From contig JBDTNQ010000126.1 of assembly GCA_039933635.1 (NCBI GenBank), forward strand, positions 1 through 11,024: a stretch of 11,024 bases of DNA, read 5' to 3'. This document shows positions 1 to 6,224 of the stretch, in pieces. The stretch's first letter is position 1. Each line of letters begins with the position of its first letter. The DNA comes from JBDTNQ01 sp039933635. GTDB taxonomy: Bacteria > Acidobacteriota > Vicinamibacteria > Vicinamibacterales > SCN-69-37. The notes beneath the pieces were generated by a model. That model did not search any database. It was not told where the DNA came from and saw only the letters and a list, made by a program, of their open reading frames with translations. A program made the translations under genes and the position numbers.

Positions 1-1421
1 TTCTTGCGCGGTGGACGAGGACGGGATTTGCGGCGCTCGATCTTGCGCTGAGGGTCTCGCTTCGGCTTGTTCGTCGTCCGCGGCTTCCGCTCGCGGCGAC
101 GGACCGTGAGGCGGATGGGTGTGCCTTCGAAGCCGAACGACTCGCGCAGACGATTGATGAGAAACCGCTCGTACGAGAAGTGGAACTCGGTCGCAACATT
201 CGTAAAGAGCACGAACGCGGGTGGCGCGATGCTGGTCTGGGCGCCGTAGAGGATCCGAACCTCGCGGCGATTCTTGCTCGTCGGCGGATGCGCCGCCGTC
301 ACGGCTTCGAGGAACTTGTTGAGATCCGACGTCGTCACCCGGCGCTTGCGGGCGGCCGCCACCCGATCGACGGTCTCGAGCACCTTGGCCGTCCGCTCAC
401 CGGTCAGCGCGGATACGTGAATGATGGGCGCGTAGTCCAGGAACTTCAGCTGAAACCGCAGCTTGTCGTCGAACGCCTCCACCCACTCCTGGCCACGCGC
501 GCGGACGAGGTCCCATTTGTTGACGACAATGACGATGCCGCAGCCGGCCTGTTCGGCCTCGCCGGCAATGGCGCCCTCGCGATCGCCGGCGCCCTCGACC
601 GCGTCCACCACCAGCACTACGACATCGGCGCGAGCCATGGCGCGCTTCGCCAGCACCACGCTCACGGCTTCGACCTGCCCGGCCTCGGCCACCTTGCCGG
701 GGCGCCGCATGCCGGCGGTGTCCAGAATCCGCAGCTTGCGCTTCTGCCACTGCAGCACGACGTCCACGGTGTCGCGCGTCGTGCCCGGCATGGCGTTCAC
801 CATCACGCGCTCCTCGCGGAGCAGGCGATTGACGAGCGACGACTTCCCCACGTTCGGCCGACCGACAATCGCGACCTTGATCTCGTCCGCCACGGGCGTC
901 ACGTTCGCGCGCTCCGGAAGGCGCGTGAGGATCGCGTCGAGCAGTTCGTAGACGCCGTCGCCGTGCTCGGCCGAAACCTCGAGAGGCGAGTCGAAGCCCA
1001 TCCGGAAGAACTCCATCACGCGCGACCGCGACCGCTTGTCGTCGGTCTTGTTCATCGTGAGGATGACGGGCTTGCCCGTCAGACGGAGCTTCTGTGCAAT
1101 CTGCTCGTCACCCGGCACGAGTCCCTCGCGCGCGTCGACGACGAAGACGAACACTTCGCCCGCGCTCAGGGCCTTGAGCCCGTGCTCGACGACCTGCGCG
1201 TGGAGCGGATCGGTCGTCGCGCCAAATAGTCCGCCCGTGTCGACGAGCGTGAACCCGCGGTCCTTCCAGGCCGCCGGCGCGTCAATCACGTCACGCGTCG
1301 TCCCGGCGATCGGCGCGACGATCGACCGTCGTATGCCGGTTATGCGGTTGAAGAGGGTGGATTTGCCGACATTGGGCCGGCCGACCAGCACCACGGTCGG
1401 TCCGGATTCCGAACGAGACAT
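1..1421 (-). CDS. der: Ribosome-associated GTPase Der (EngA), 3' end cut by window edge
   Basis: Der is a tandem-GTPase protein needed for maturation of the 50S ribosomal subunit. My reverse-strand translation gives 473 residues with no stop before the window edge. The first G domain has GRPNVGKS (14-21), the switch TT (41-42), DTGG (61-64), NKTD (124-127) and SAE (150-152). The second has GRPNVGKS (187-194), TT (214-215), DTAG (234-237), NKWD (301-304) and SAL (337-339). The C-terminal KH-like domain covers about 363-443, including the family pattern SYERFLINRLRESF. It is followed by a very basic Arg/Lys/Pro tail. Der proteins usually have about 440-490 residues, so little is probably missing. 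The ATG at 1421 places the first P-loop at the usual distance from the N-terminus; I see no strong Shine-Dalgarno sequence before it. It is divergent from the HU-like gene. The family call is very secure; only the C-terminal end is unknown. Confidence 0.97.
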   Translation of the reverse strand, partial: MSRSESGPTVVLVGRPNVGKSTLFNRITGIRRSIVAPIAGTTRDVIDAPAAWKDRGFTLVDTGGLFGATTDPLHAQVVEHGLKALSAGEVFVFVVDAREGLVPGDEQIAQKLRLTGKPVILTMNKTDDKRSRSRVMEFFRMGFDSPLEVSAEHGDGVYELLDAILTRLPERANVTPVADEIKVAIVGRPNVGKSSLVNRLLREERVMVNAMPGTTRDTVDVVLQWQKRKLRILDTAGMRRPGKVAEAGQVEAVSVVLAKRAMARADVVVLVVDAVEGAGDREGAIAGEAEQAGCGIVIVVNKWDLVRARGQEWVEAFDDKLRFQLKFLDYAPIIHVSALTGERTAKVLETVDRVAAARKRRVTTSDLNKFLEAVTAAHPPTSKNRREVRILYGAQTSIAPPAFVLFTNVATEFHFSYERFLINRLRESFGFEGTPIRLTVRRRERKPRTTNKPKRDPQRKIERRKSRPRPPRK

Positions 1422-1625
1422 CTCAAACGAGTCTAGCAGGCGCGTGCGGCAGGCTGCGGGCGCGGTCTCCGGGCGGCCAGTGGAAGCGCCTCTTCGCGCT
1501 GCCGGCTTCAGCTAAACGACGACAGGCGGCGGGGTTCGGAGATCGGGCCCGTCATTGCGAGGGCCAGGTTCCAGGAGGGGTACGCAGGGGTGCTGGAAAC
1601 GAGGTCGTGAGCCCCAAACCGGGGA

Positions 1626-1664
1626 CCGGAGCCTGACTCCGGAACGCGGAAACTGCCCTTTCCG
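1626..1664. repeat. Tandem REP-like hairpins upstream of the HU-like gene
   Basis: Two adjacent perfect stem-loops lie four bases apart. The first (1626-1642) has arms CCGGAG/CTCCGG around a five-base loop CCTGA. The second (1647-1664) has arms CGGAAA/TTTCCG around CTGCCC. They lie between divergent promoters, so transcription termination is an unlikely role. The arrangement resembles REP/BIME-type intergenic palindromes, but only one locus is visible here, so membership of a dispersed family is inference. The 8-mer TGACTCCG spanning the right side of the first stem recurs at 1695-1702. Confidence 0.55.
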
Positions 1665-1693
1665 GCCCAATTCCGTGTGGCCTCCGGTCAGGC

Positions 1694-1722
1694 TTGACTC
1701 CGTAAGTCCGTTTATTTATCGT
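1694..1722 (+). promoter_or_regulatory. Sigma70-type promoter for the HU-like gene
   Basis: A -35 box TTGACT (1694-1699, five of six consensus bases) is followed after 17 bases by TATCGT (1717-1722, four of six). The spacing is optimal. It predicts a transcript start near 1729 and a leader of about 20 bases before the ATG at 1751. The -35 box overlaps the second copy of the TGACTCCG repeat. No experiment is implied; the call rests on matches and spacing in an otherwise GC-rich region. Confidence 0.6.
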
Positions 1723-1729
1723 GACTTAC
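1702..1729. promoter_or_regulatory. Inverted repeat across the -10 region, candidate operator
   Basis: The arms GTAAGTC (1702-1708) and GACTTAC (1723-1729) are perfect 7-base complements separated by 14 AT-rich bases. The repeat brackets the predicted -10 box and ends at the predicted transcript start. That is the usual place for a repressor operator and about the right size for a dimeric regulator. It could equally be a chance palindrome, since one arm is only seven bases. The regulator is unknown. Confidence 0.4.
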
Positions 1730-1750
1730 AGGAAAAGTGCTCCCCTCCCC

Positions 1751-2044
1751 ATGATCAAAGTCGACATCGTGAACGAGGTTTCGAAGCTCGCCGACATCAC
1801 CAAGGTGAAGGCCGAGCTCGCCGTGGACGCGGTGTTCGAGGCGATGCGCGCCTCGATGATGCGAGGGGAACGCATCGAACTGCGGGGCTTTGGGGTGTTC
1901 CAGGTCAAGCCGCGGAAGCGGGGCATCGGCCGTAACCCCCGGACGGGCAAGGAAGTGCGTATCCCCCCTGGCCGCACGATCCGCTTCAAGCCCGGCAAAG
2001 AACTACAGAACATCAACGGCCAGTCCGACGGTCAGTCTGAGTGA
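1751..2044 (+). CDS. HU/IHF-family DNA-bending nucleoid protein
   Basis: This 97-residue protein has the size and fold pattern of HU and IHF subunits, small dimeric proteins that bend DNA and organise the nucleoid. An N-terminal helical body (about 1-40) is followed by RGFGVFQVKPRKRGIGRNP and the DNA-intercalating beta-arm RNPRTGKEV (61-69), which includes the conserved Pro63. The C-terminal signature IPPGRTIRFKPGKEL spans 71-85. A hydrophilic tail of about a dozen residues extends past the usual end. I chose the ATG at 1751 because it gives the typical N-terminus; the GTG at 1721 would lie inside the promoter. The possible ribosome site AGGA (1730-1733) is rather far from the start. The stop overlaps the start of the protease gene by four bases. 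HU and IHF cannot be separated with certainty from sequence alone. Confidence 0.95.
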   Translation: MIKVDIVNEVSKLADITKVKAELAVDAVFEAMRASMMRGERIELRGFGVFQVKPRKRGIGRNPRTGKEVRIPPGRTIRFKPGKELQNINGQSDGQSE

Positions 2045-3021
2045 GCTCGACCGAGATCCCCGAACCCGCTCCATCGTTCCCGGAAACGCTCGCAGGCACG
2101 CCGGACGAAGTCGCGTGGGTGGTGCGCGTCCCGCCGGCTCCGAAGTTCCAGCACAAGTACCGGCTCCACATCATCCTCTTCGCGCTCACGTTCATCACGA
2201 CGACCTACCAGGAGTTGTTGTGGTTCCCGGTCGTCTCGCTTCTCGACAGCTGGCAGACGGGCGTTTGGCACAATCCCCTTGCGGCGTTCGCATGGCCATT
2301 CATGCGGCAGGGTCTGTGGTACTCGCTCCCGGTGCTGGCAATCATCAGCGCGCACGAATTCGGCCACTATTTCGCCTGCCGGGCCCACAACGTCGACGCC
2401 ACGCTGCCCTACTATCTGCCGGCGCCCATTCCGCTCAGCGGCACCTTCGGCGCCGTCATCCGGATCCGCGAGCCATTCCCGTCGAAAGCGGCGCTCTTCG
2501 ACATCGGCGTCGCCGGTCCCATCGCCGGCTTCGTCATGCTGCTGCCGTTCATGGTCGTCGCCATGAAGTGGTCGTTCGTGGCTCCGATCGCCGCCGGGCT
2601 GTGGCTGGGCGAGCCTCTAATCTGGAAGGCCGTCGCCCACTTCTACTTCGGCACGATTCCCGCGGGAATGACGGTCTACATGCACCCGATGGGCATGGCC
2701 TCGTGGATGGGCATGCTCATGACGGCGCTCAACCTGCTGCCCTTCGGTCAACTCGACGGCGGCCACATCATGTACGCCGCGCTCGGACGCCGCGCGCATT
2801 GGTTCTCCGCCGCCACGCTCGCCGTCGTGGTGTTGCTGGCTTTCCGATCGCCCAGCTGGTACGTGACGGCCGGGCTCCTCGTCGTGATGGCCATGGTCTT
2901 CGGCTTCCGCCATCCGCGCGTCTACGATGAAGACCGCCCCCTGGATCCACGACGCACGGCCATCGCCATCATCGCGCTCGTGATCTTCGTGCTGTGTTTC
3001 ATGCCGGTTCCGATCGCGTAG
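2041..3021 (+). CDS. Site-2 protease family (M50) intramembrane metalloprotease
   Basis: This 326-residue, strongly hydrophobic protein carries both metal-site motifs of site-2 proteases, which cut transmembrane helices inside the membrane. The zinc motif HEFGH is at 105-109. The distal motif NLLPFGQLDGGH (231-242) supplies the third ligand, an Asp. An AGPIAGF segment (158-164) lies between them as in the family, after a GTFGAVI stretch. I count roughly six to eight hydrophobic segments, including about 42-58, 92-112, 155-178, 222-248, 256-268, 276-290 and 305-323. There is no PDZ domain, so it resembles the PDZ-less EGY1/bacterial M50 group rather than RseP. The hydrophilic N-terminus (1-40) is probably cytoplasmic. 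The GTG start overlaps the HU-like stop (GTGA), which implies translational coupling. Its substrate is unknown; no sigma or anti-sigma factor is adjacent. Its stop lies 16 bases from that of the convergent priA gene. Confidence 0.92.
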   Translation: MSSTEIPEPAPSFPETLAGTPDEVAWVVRVPPAPKFQHKYRLHIILFALTFITTTYQELLWFPVVSLLDSWQTGVWHNPLAAFAWPFMRQGLWYSLPVLAIISAHEFGHYFACRAHNVDATLPYYLPAPIPLSGTFGAVIRIREPFPSKAALFDIGVAGPIAGFVMLLPFMVVAMKWSFVAPIAAGLWLGEPLIWKAVAHFYFGTIPAGMTVYMHPMGMASWMGMLMTALNLLPFGQLDGGHIMYAALGRRAHWFSAATLAVVVLLAFRSPSWYVTAGLLVVMAMVFGFRHPRVYDEDRPLDPRRTAIAIIALVIFVLCFMPVPIA

Positions 3022-3037
3022 GTTCCCCAACCACCTT

Positions 3038-5395
3038 TTACGTCACGCTCATCGGGTCCACGTCCACGATGGTCCGTTTACGCACGTCGGGTCGCGCGGC
3101 TAGCGCGGCGAGCAGGGCTTCGCGCATGGCGCGGCGCTGGTTACCCTTGATGAAGAACTGGGCGCGGTATTCATCCTTGAGGCGCGAGAGCGCGGCGGGT
3201 GCGGGGCCGAGGACGCGGGCCTTGAGGCCACTCGCGCGCACGCGTGTGGCGAGATCGAGCGCGTCAGCCATTGCCCCCTCGAGCGTCCGCCCCTTGACGA
3301 CGACGTTGATCAGCGCGAGGGCGGGCGGATAGAGCATGGCGCGGCGGAACTCGAGCTCGCGCGCCAGAAACGTCGCGTAGTCCTGCGCCGCGGCCGCCTG
3401 CACGCTGTAGTGATCCGGATAGAGCGTCTGCACGATGGCCTCACCGCGCGCGTCACCACGACCCGCGCGGCCGATCACCTGCGTCAGAAGCTGAAACGTC
3501 CGTTCACCAGCACGGAAGTCCGCGAGTCCAAGTCCCACATCCGCTGAAACCACGCCCACGAGCGTCACGGACGGGAAATCGTGCCCCTTCGCGATCATCT
3601 GCGTGCCGACGAGGATGTCGATTTCCCCGGCGGCCACGGCCTTGAGCACACGCGCGATGGCGCCGCGCCGTCGGATCGTGTCGCGATCCACACGCGAAAT
3701 TCGCGCCGTCGGGAAACGCTCGCGTACTTCCGCCTCGAGCCGCTCCGTGCCGACCCCCGACTGTTCGAGAAACTCGCCGCCACAATCGCCGCACACCTTC
3801 GGCACCGACGCGCTGTAATTGCAGTAGTGGCAACGCACCCGGCGTGCCGCGCGGTGATACGTGAGCGTCACGCTGCAATGCGGGCACTCGAGGGACGACC
3901 CGCACTGACGGCAGAAAATGACGGTGGCGAAACCCCGGCGATTGAGCAGGACCAGGCTCTGCTCCCCGCGCGCGAGCCGCAATTCCATCGCCTGCGCGAG
4001 GGGCTCGCTGATGGCGCGCTCCAGGCCGTGCGCCGCCAACTCGCGTCGCATGTCGACGATGCGCGTCTCGGCGAGGGGACGATCGAGCACGCGACGCGTC
4101 AGCATCACACGCGCGTAGCGACCGGCTTCCGCATTGCTCGACGACTCGAGCGACGGGGTCGCCGATCCCAGCAGCACCATCGCGCCGTCCATCTGCGCGC
4201 GCATCACCGCGACGTCGCGTCCGTGATAACGCGGCGTCTCGTCCTGCTTGTAGGCCGACTCGTGCTCCTCGTCGACGATGATCAGGCCGAGTCTCTCGAG
4301 CGGCGCGAACACTGCCGAGCGGGTGCCGACGACCACGTCGACCTGGCCGCGACGGATGCGGTGCCACTGGTCGTGGCGTTCGCCGACGGACAGGCCGCTG
4401 TGCTGAATCGCGGTGCGCCCGCCGAACGCCGCGCGAAACACCCCCGCCACGGCCGGCGTGAGGGCAATTTCCGGCACGAGCACGAGCACGCTCCGACCCT
4501 GCCCGATCACGTGGCGCGCCAGTCGCACGTAAAGCTCCGTCTTGCCGCTGCCGGTGACGCCGTGAAGGAGCACAGGCCGAAACGCGCGGGCATCCGCGGC
4601 CGCGACGAGCCGCGCGAACGCATCCGTCTGCTCGGCCGTGAGTGGACGGCCGGATGTTTCCGCCGCGCGGATCGACCACAATGCGCCTCCCCCATCCGCC
4701 GCCTCCGCGAACGGATCGCGCTCATCGGGCTCCTCGGTGAGTACGACGAGCCCGCTCTTCGCCGCGCGCCGAACGACGTCGGACGAAAACCCGCGGCGCG
4801 AGAGTTCAGGCAATGAGACGCCCGCGGGAGACCCAGAGAGCGCGGCAACCAGGTCGCGTTGCTTGCTGGTTTTGGCGGTTTTGCGGTTCTGCGGTTCTGG
4901 GTTCTGGGGTTCGGGGTTCGGTTCTGGGTTCAGGGGTTCTGGGCTCTGGGGTTCCGAGGATCCAGCTTCCGCTTGCACGAGGCCGTCCGTGGAGCCCGGG
5001 ACCTTCAGGTCCGGGGCAGACAAGCGCGCGACCGTCTTCGTCCGGAATGACGTCGCCTCCCCGCGCCGCGCCGCCGGCGGCAGCGCAATCGCCAATGCGT
5101 CGCCGGGACCGCACGCGTAGTACTCGCCGACCCACAATGCGAGGTCGACGACGTCGGGCGGCAGGAAGGGGTGCCGGTCGAGCACCTCGTTCACGTCGCG
5201 CAGTTCGGCGCCGTCCGGCACCGAGGCTGCAGGGTCCACGACGATACCCGTGAGCGCTCGAGGGCCGATGGGCACGACGACGCGCGCGCCCTTGGGGGGC
5301 GGCGGATGCGTCGTGCGGTAGCTGAGCAGGCCGAGCCCGGGCACGGGAACGGCGACGCCGATGATGGCGTCAGTCGGGGTCGGCGAGGAGGGCAC
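3038..5395 (-). CDS. priA: Primosomal replication-restart helicase PriA
   Basis: PriA recognises stalled forks, unwinds DNA 3' to 5' and reloads the replicative helicase. Of 785 residues, about 1-110 form the 3'-end-binding domain and about 176-247 the winged helix. The helicase follows: Walker A GVTGSGKTEL (279-288), DEEH (375-378), GSATPS (410-415), GTQMIAKGHDFP (597-608) and QVIGRAGRGD (639-648). Eight zinc-binding cysteines are present (495, 498, 504, 507, 522, 525, 535, 538). The C-terminal domain is complete. The GTG at 5395 is the only possible start, because an in-frame TGA lies three codons upstream. It overlaps the end of udg by 26 bases. The oddity is the linker at about 120-175: it contains a palindromic repeat read as APDLKVPG and then a Pro-Glu-Pro-Asn/Gln repeat (149-170). 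Both lie outside the catalytic core, so activity should be intact. Nothing resembling a terminator lies between priA and the convergent protease gene. Confidence 0.97.
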   Translation of the reverse strand: MPSSPTPTDAIIGVAVPVPGLGLLSYRTTHPPPPKGARVVVPIGPRALTGIVVDPAASVPDGAELRDVNEVLDRHPFLPPDVVDLALWVGEYYACGPGDALAIALPPAARRGEATSFRTKTVARLSAPDLKVPGSTDGLVQAEAGSSEPQSPEPLNPEPNPEPQNPEPQNRKTAKTSKQRDLVAALSGSPAGVSLPELSRRGFSSDVVRRAAKSGLVVLTEEPDERDPFAEAADGGGALWSIRAAETSGRPLTAEQTDAFARLVAAADARAFRPVLLHGVTGSGKTELYVRLARHVIGQGRSVLVLVPEIALTPAVAGVFRAAFGGRTAIQHSGLSVGERHDQWHRIRRGQVDVVVGTRSAVFAPLERLGLIIVDEEHESAYKQDETPRYHGRDVAVMRAQMDGAMVLLGSATPSLESSSNAEAGRYARVMLTRRVLDRPLAETRIVDMRRELAAHGLERAISEPLAQAMELRLARGEQSLVLLNRRGFATVIFCRQCGSSLECPHCSVTLTYHRAARRVRCHYCNYSASVPKVCGDCGGEFLEQSGVGTERLEAEVRERFPTARISRVDRDTIRRRGAIARVLKAVAAGEIDILVGTQMIAKGHDFPSVTLVGVVSADVGLGLADFRAGERTFQLLTQVIGRAGRGDARGEAIVQTLYPDHYSVQAAAAQDYATFLARELEFRRAMLYPPALALINVVVKGRTLEGAMADALDLATRVRASGLKARVLGPAPAALSRLKDEYRAQFFIKGNQRRAMREALLAALAARPDVRKRTIVDVDPMSVT
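4868..4955. repeat. Degenerate GGTTCTGG-type tandem repeat with G-quadruplex potential, inside priA
   Basis: The plus strand repeats variants of GGTTCTGG and GGGTTC for about 88 bases. Seven runs of three or four G occur (4899-4901, 4906-4909, 4913-4916, 4926-4928, 4933-4936, 4941-4943, 4948-4951). Most loops have three or four bases and one has nine. The last four runs alone satisfy the usual G3+N1-7 quadruplex pattern. The G-rich strand is the template strand of priA; the message is C-rich and codes for a Pro-Glu-Pro-Asn/Gln repeat. Imperfect units suggest slippage expansion followed by drift. Confidence 0.8.
4986..5017 (+). repeat. In-frame palindromic repeat, copy A (priA linker)
   Basis: The palindromic core (4994-5017) has arms around the loop TTCA, with one mismatch in the stem. 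Including the left flank TCCGTGGAG, its 32 bases match copy C at 6081-6112 with only two differences, both inside the stem. Read in the priA frame it encodes about residues 127-134, APDLKVPG. It lies between the 3'-end-binding and winged-helix domains. Confidence 0.8.
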
Positions 5396-6224
5396 GGGCT
5401 TTCTTCACGTCTTCCCACACATCGCGATAGAGGTCGCGGTTGTTGCGGTTGCGGAGCAGGAACGAGGGATGGAACGTCGGGATGACCTTGGTGCCGGGTC
5501 GAAACTCGTGCACGTGCCCACGAAGCTTCGAGATCGGCACCTTCGTCTGTAACAACGTCTGCGCCGCAAAGGCGCCAAGCGCGACGATCACGCGCGGGCG
5601 AATGATCTCGATCTGACGCAGGAGAAATGGACTGCAGGTCTCCACTTCGATCGGCTCTGGGTTGCGATTGCCCGGCGGGCGACACTTGACTACGTTGGCA
5701 ATGAAGACGTCTGCGCGGCCAAAATCGATCGCCGCGATGATCTTCGTCAGCAGCTGCCCCGCCTGGCCGACGAACGGTTCCCCCTGTTGATCTTCGTCCG
5801 CGCCCGGGCCTTCGCCCACGAACATGAGCGTCGCCTCCGGATCGCCCACGCCAAAAACGACCTGCTTGCGACCCAACGTGCCCAATGGACAGCGCGTGCA
5901 ATCGCCGATGTGGACGCGGAGCGCGTGCAGCGCGTCGACGGGCGGCGTCATCGGCAAGGCGGCAAACGCGGCGGCGTCGGGAGCGCCCTGGACCTGAAGG
6001 TCCGGGGCTCCTGGGTCTCTCATGGCCGGCCCCCCGGGGACCGCCCGTGCCTGCGACTTTCCGTGGTCACCCTGCGACGCTCCGTGGAGCCCTGGACCTT
6101 CAGGTCCAGGGCCTTGCGTCGTGCCGTCCTGGCGCTCGCGCCAGGACGCCTCGCGCGACACGCCCTGAACGCCCAGTTCACTGAAGAGCCGCAGGTGGGC
6201 GGCCAAATCGGCGCGGTCCGTCAT
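5370..6224 (-). CDS. udg: Family 4 (iron-sulfur) uracil-DNA glycosylase
   Basis: The enzyme removes uracil from DNA to start base-excision repair. Of 284 residues, the catalytic core is about 100-280. Motif A is GEGPGADEDQQGEPFVGQAG (137-156) and motif B is HPSFLLR (252-258). Four cysteines at 109, 112, 181 and 197 fit the 4Fe-4S ligands of family 4. A short N-terminal helical segment (about 1-29) is joined to the core by a low-complexity Gly/Pro-rich linker (about 30-98). That linker is largely built from palindromic DNA: copies B and C of the repeat and a third hairpin. The ATG at 6224 overlaps the coaBC stop (ATGA), and its 3' end overlaps priA by 26 bases, so the three are probably translated together. 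Family 5 enzymes lack this motif A form, so family 4 is favoured. The linker is not expected to affect catalysis, which is inference. Confidence 0.94.
   Translation of the reverse strand: MTDRADLAAHLRLFSELGVQGVSREASWRERQDGTTQGPGPEGPGLHGASQGDHGKSQARAVPGGPAMRDPGAPDLQVQGAPDAAAFAALPMTPPVDALHALRVHIGDCTRCPLGTLGRKQVVFGVGDPEATLMFVGEGPGADEDQQGEPFVGQAGQLLTKIIAAIDFGRADVFIANVVKCRPPGNRNPEPIEVETCSPFLLRQIEIIRPRVIVALGAFAAQTLLQTKVPISKLRGHVHEFRPGTKVIPTFHPSFLLRNRNNRDLYRDVWEDVKKARALLADPD
5985..6008 (-). repeat. In-frame palindromic repeat, copy B (udg linker, inverted orientation)
   Basis: The core has near-complementary arms around the loop TGAA, the reverse complement of the loop in copies A and C, so this copy is inverted. 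Its reverse complement matches the 24-base core of copy C at 23 positions, and GGAG continues the match on one side. In the udg frame it reads APDLQVQG (about residues 73-80), close to the APDLKVPG of copy A in priA despite the opposite orientation. This follows from the palindrome and the phase of insertion. Confidence 0.8.
6081..6112 (+). repeat. In-frame palindromic repeat, copy C (udg linker)
   Basis: This copy is a perfect palindrome: arm GCCCTGGACC (6089-6098), loop TTCA (6099-6102), arm GGTCCAGGGC (6103-6112). The left flank TCCGTGGAG is shared with copy A. On the udg strand it is read in a different phase and gives a collagen-like GPGPEGPG (about residues 38-45). The 7-mer TCCGTGG also occurs at 6060-6066, exactly 21 bases earlier, which hints at a partial in-phase duplication. 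Confidence 0.85.
6125..6148. repeat. Perfect 10-bp hairpin in the udg linker
   Basis: The arms CGTCCTGGCG (6125-6134) and CGCCAGGACG (6139-6148) pair perfectly around a four-base loop CTCG. The sequence differs from copies A-C but has the same architecture of 10-bp arms and a tetraloop. It lies 13 bases from copy C. It encodes about residues 26-34 of the glycosylase, at the junction between the N-terminal helix and the linker. A loop of this length makes a stable mRNA hairpin likely. Confidence 0.75.

Larger units (their letters stand above)
1422..1750. other. Divergent intergenic region between der and the HU-like gene
   Basis: This 329-base stretch has no convincing coding frame; the overlapping frames on both strands look like composition-driven noise. 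Its right half holds two tandem hairpins, an 8-base direct repeat (TGACTCCG at 1634-1641 and 1695-1702), a promoter and an inverted repeat, each listed separately. The left half (about 1422-1600) must contain the der promoter on the reverse strand, but I could not pick out a credible -35/-10 pair there and see nothing else in it. Confidence 0.75.

Noticed and set aside
180..1229. Long plus-strand open frame of 349 codons opposite der
   Set aside because: It is the antisense shadow of der: the reverse strand has two complete GTPase domains, and the plus-strand product is an Arg/His/Asp-rich sequence with no recognisable domain.
1626..1664. Tandem hairpins as an intrinsic terminator
   Set aside because: They lie between divergent genes, no T-run follows either stem, and no transcript is expected to end there.
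1890..2930. Plus-strand open frame of 346 codons overlapping the HU-like and protease genes
   Set aside because: It is a frame-shifted shadow of the two recognised genes with an Arg/Pro/Ala-rich product and no family features.
3022..3037. Bidirectional terminator between the protease gene and priA
   Set aside because: Only 16 bases separate the stops and they form no stem; the T-run is too short to support a terminator call.
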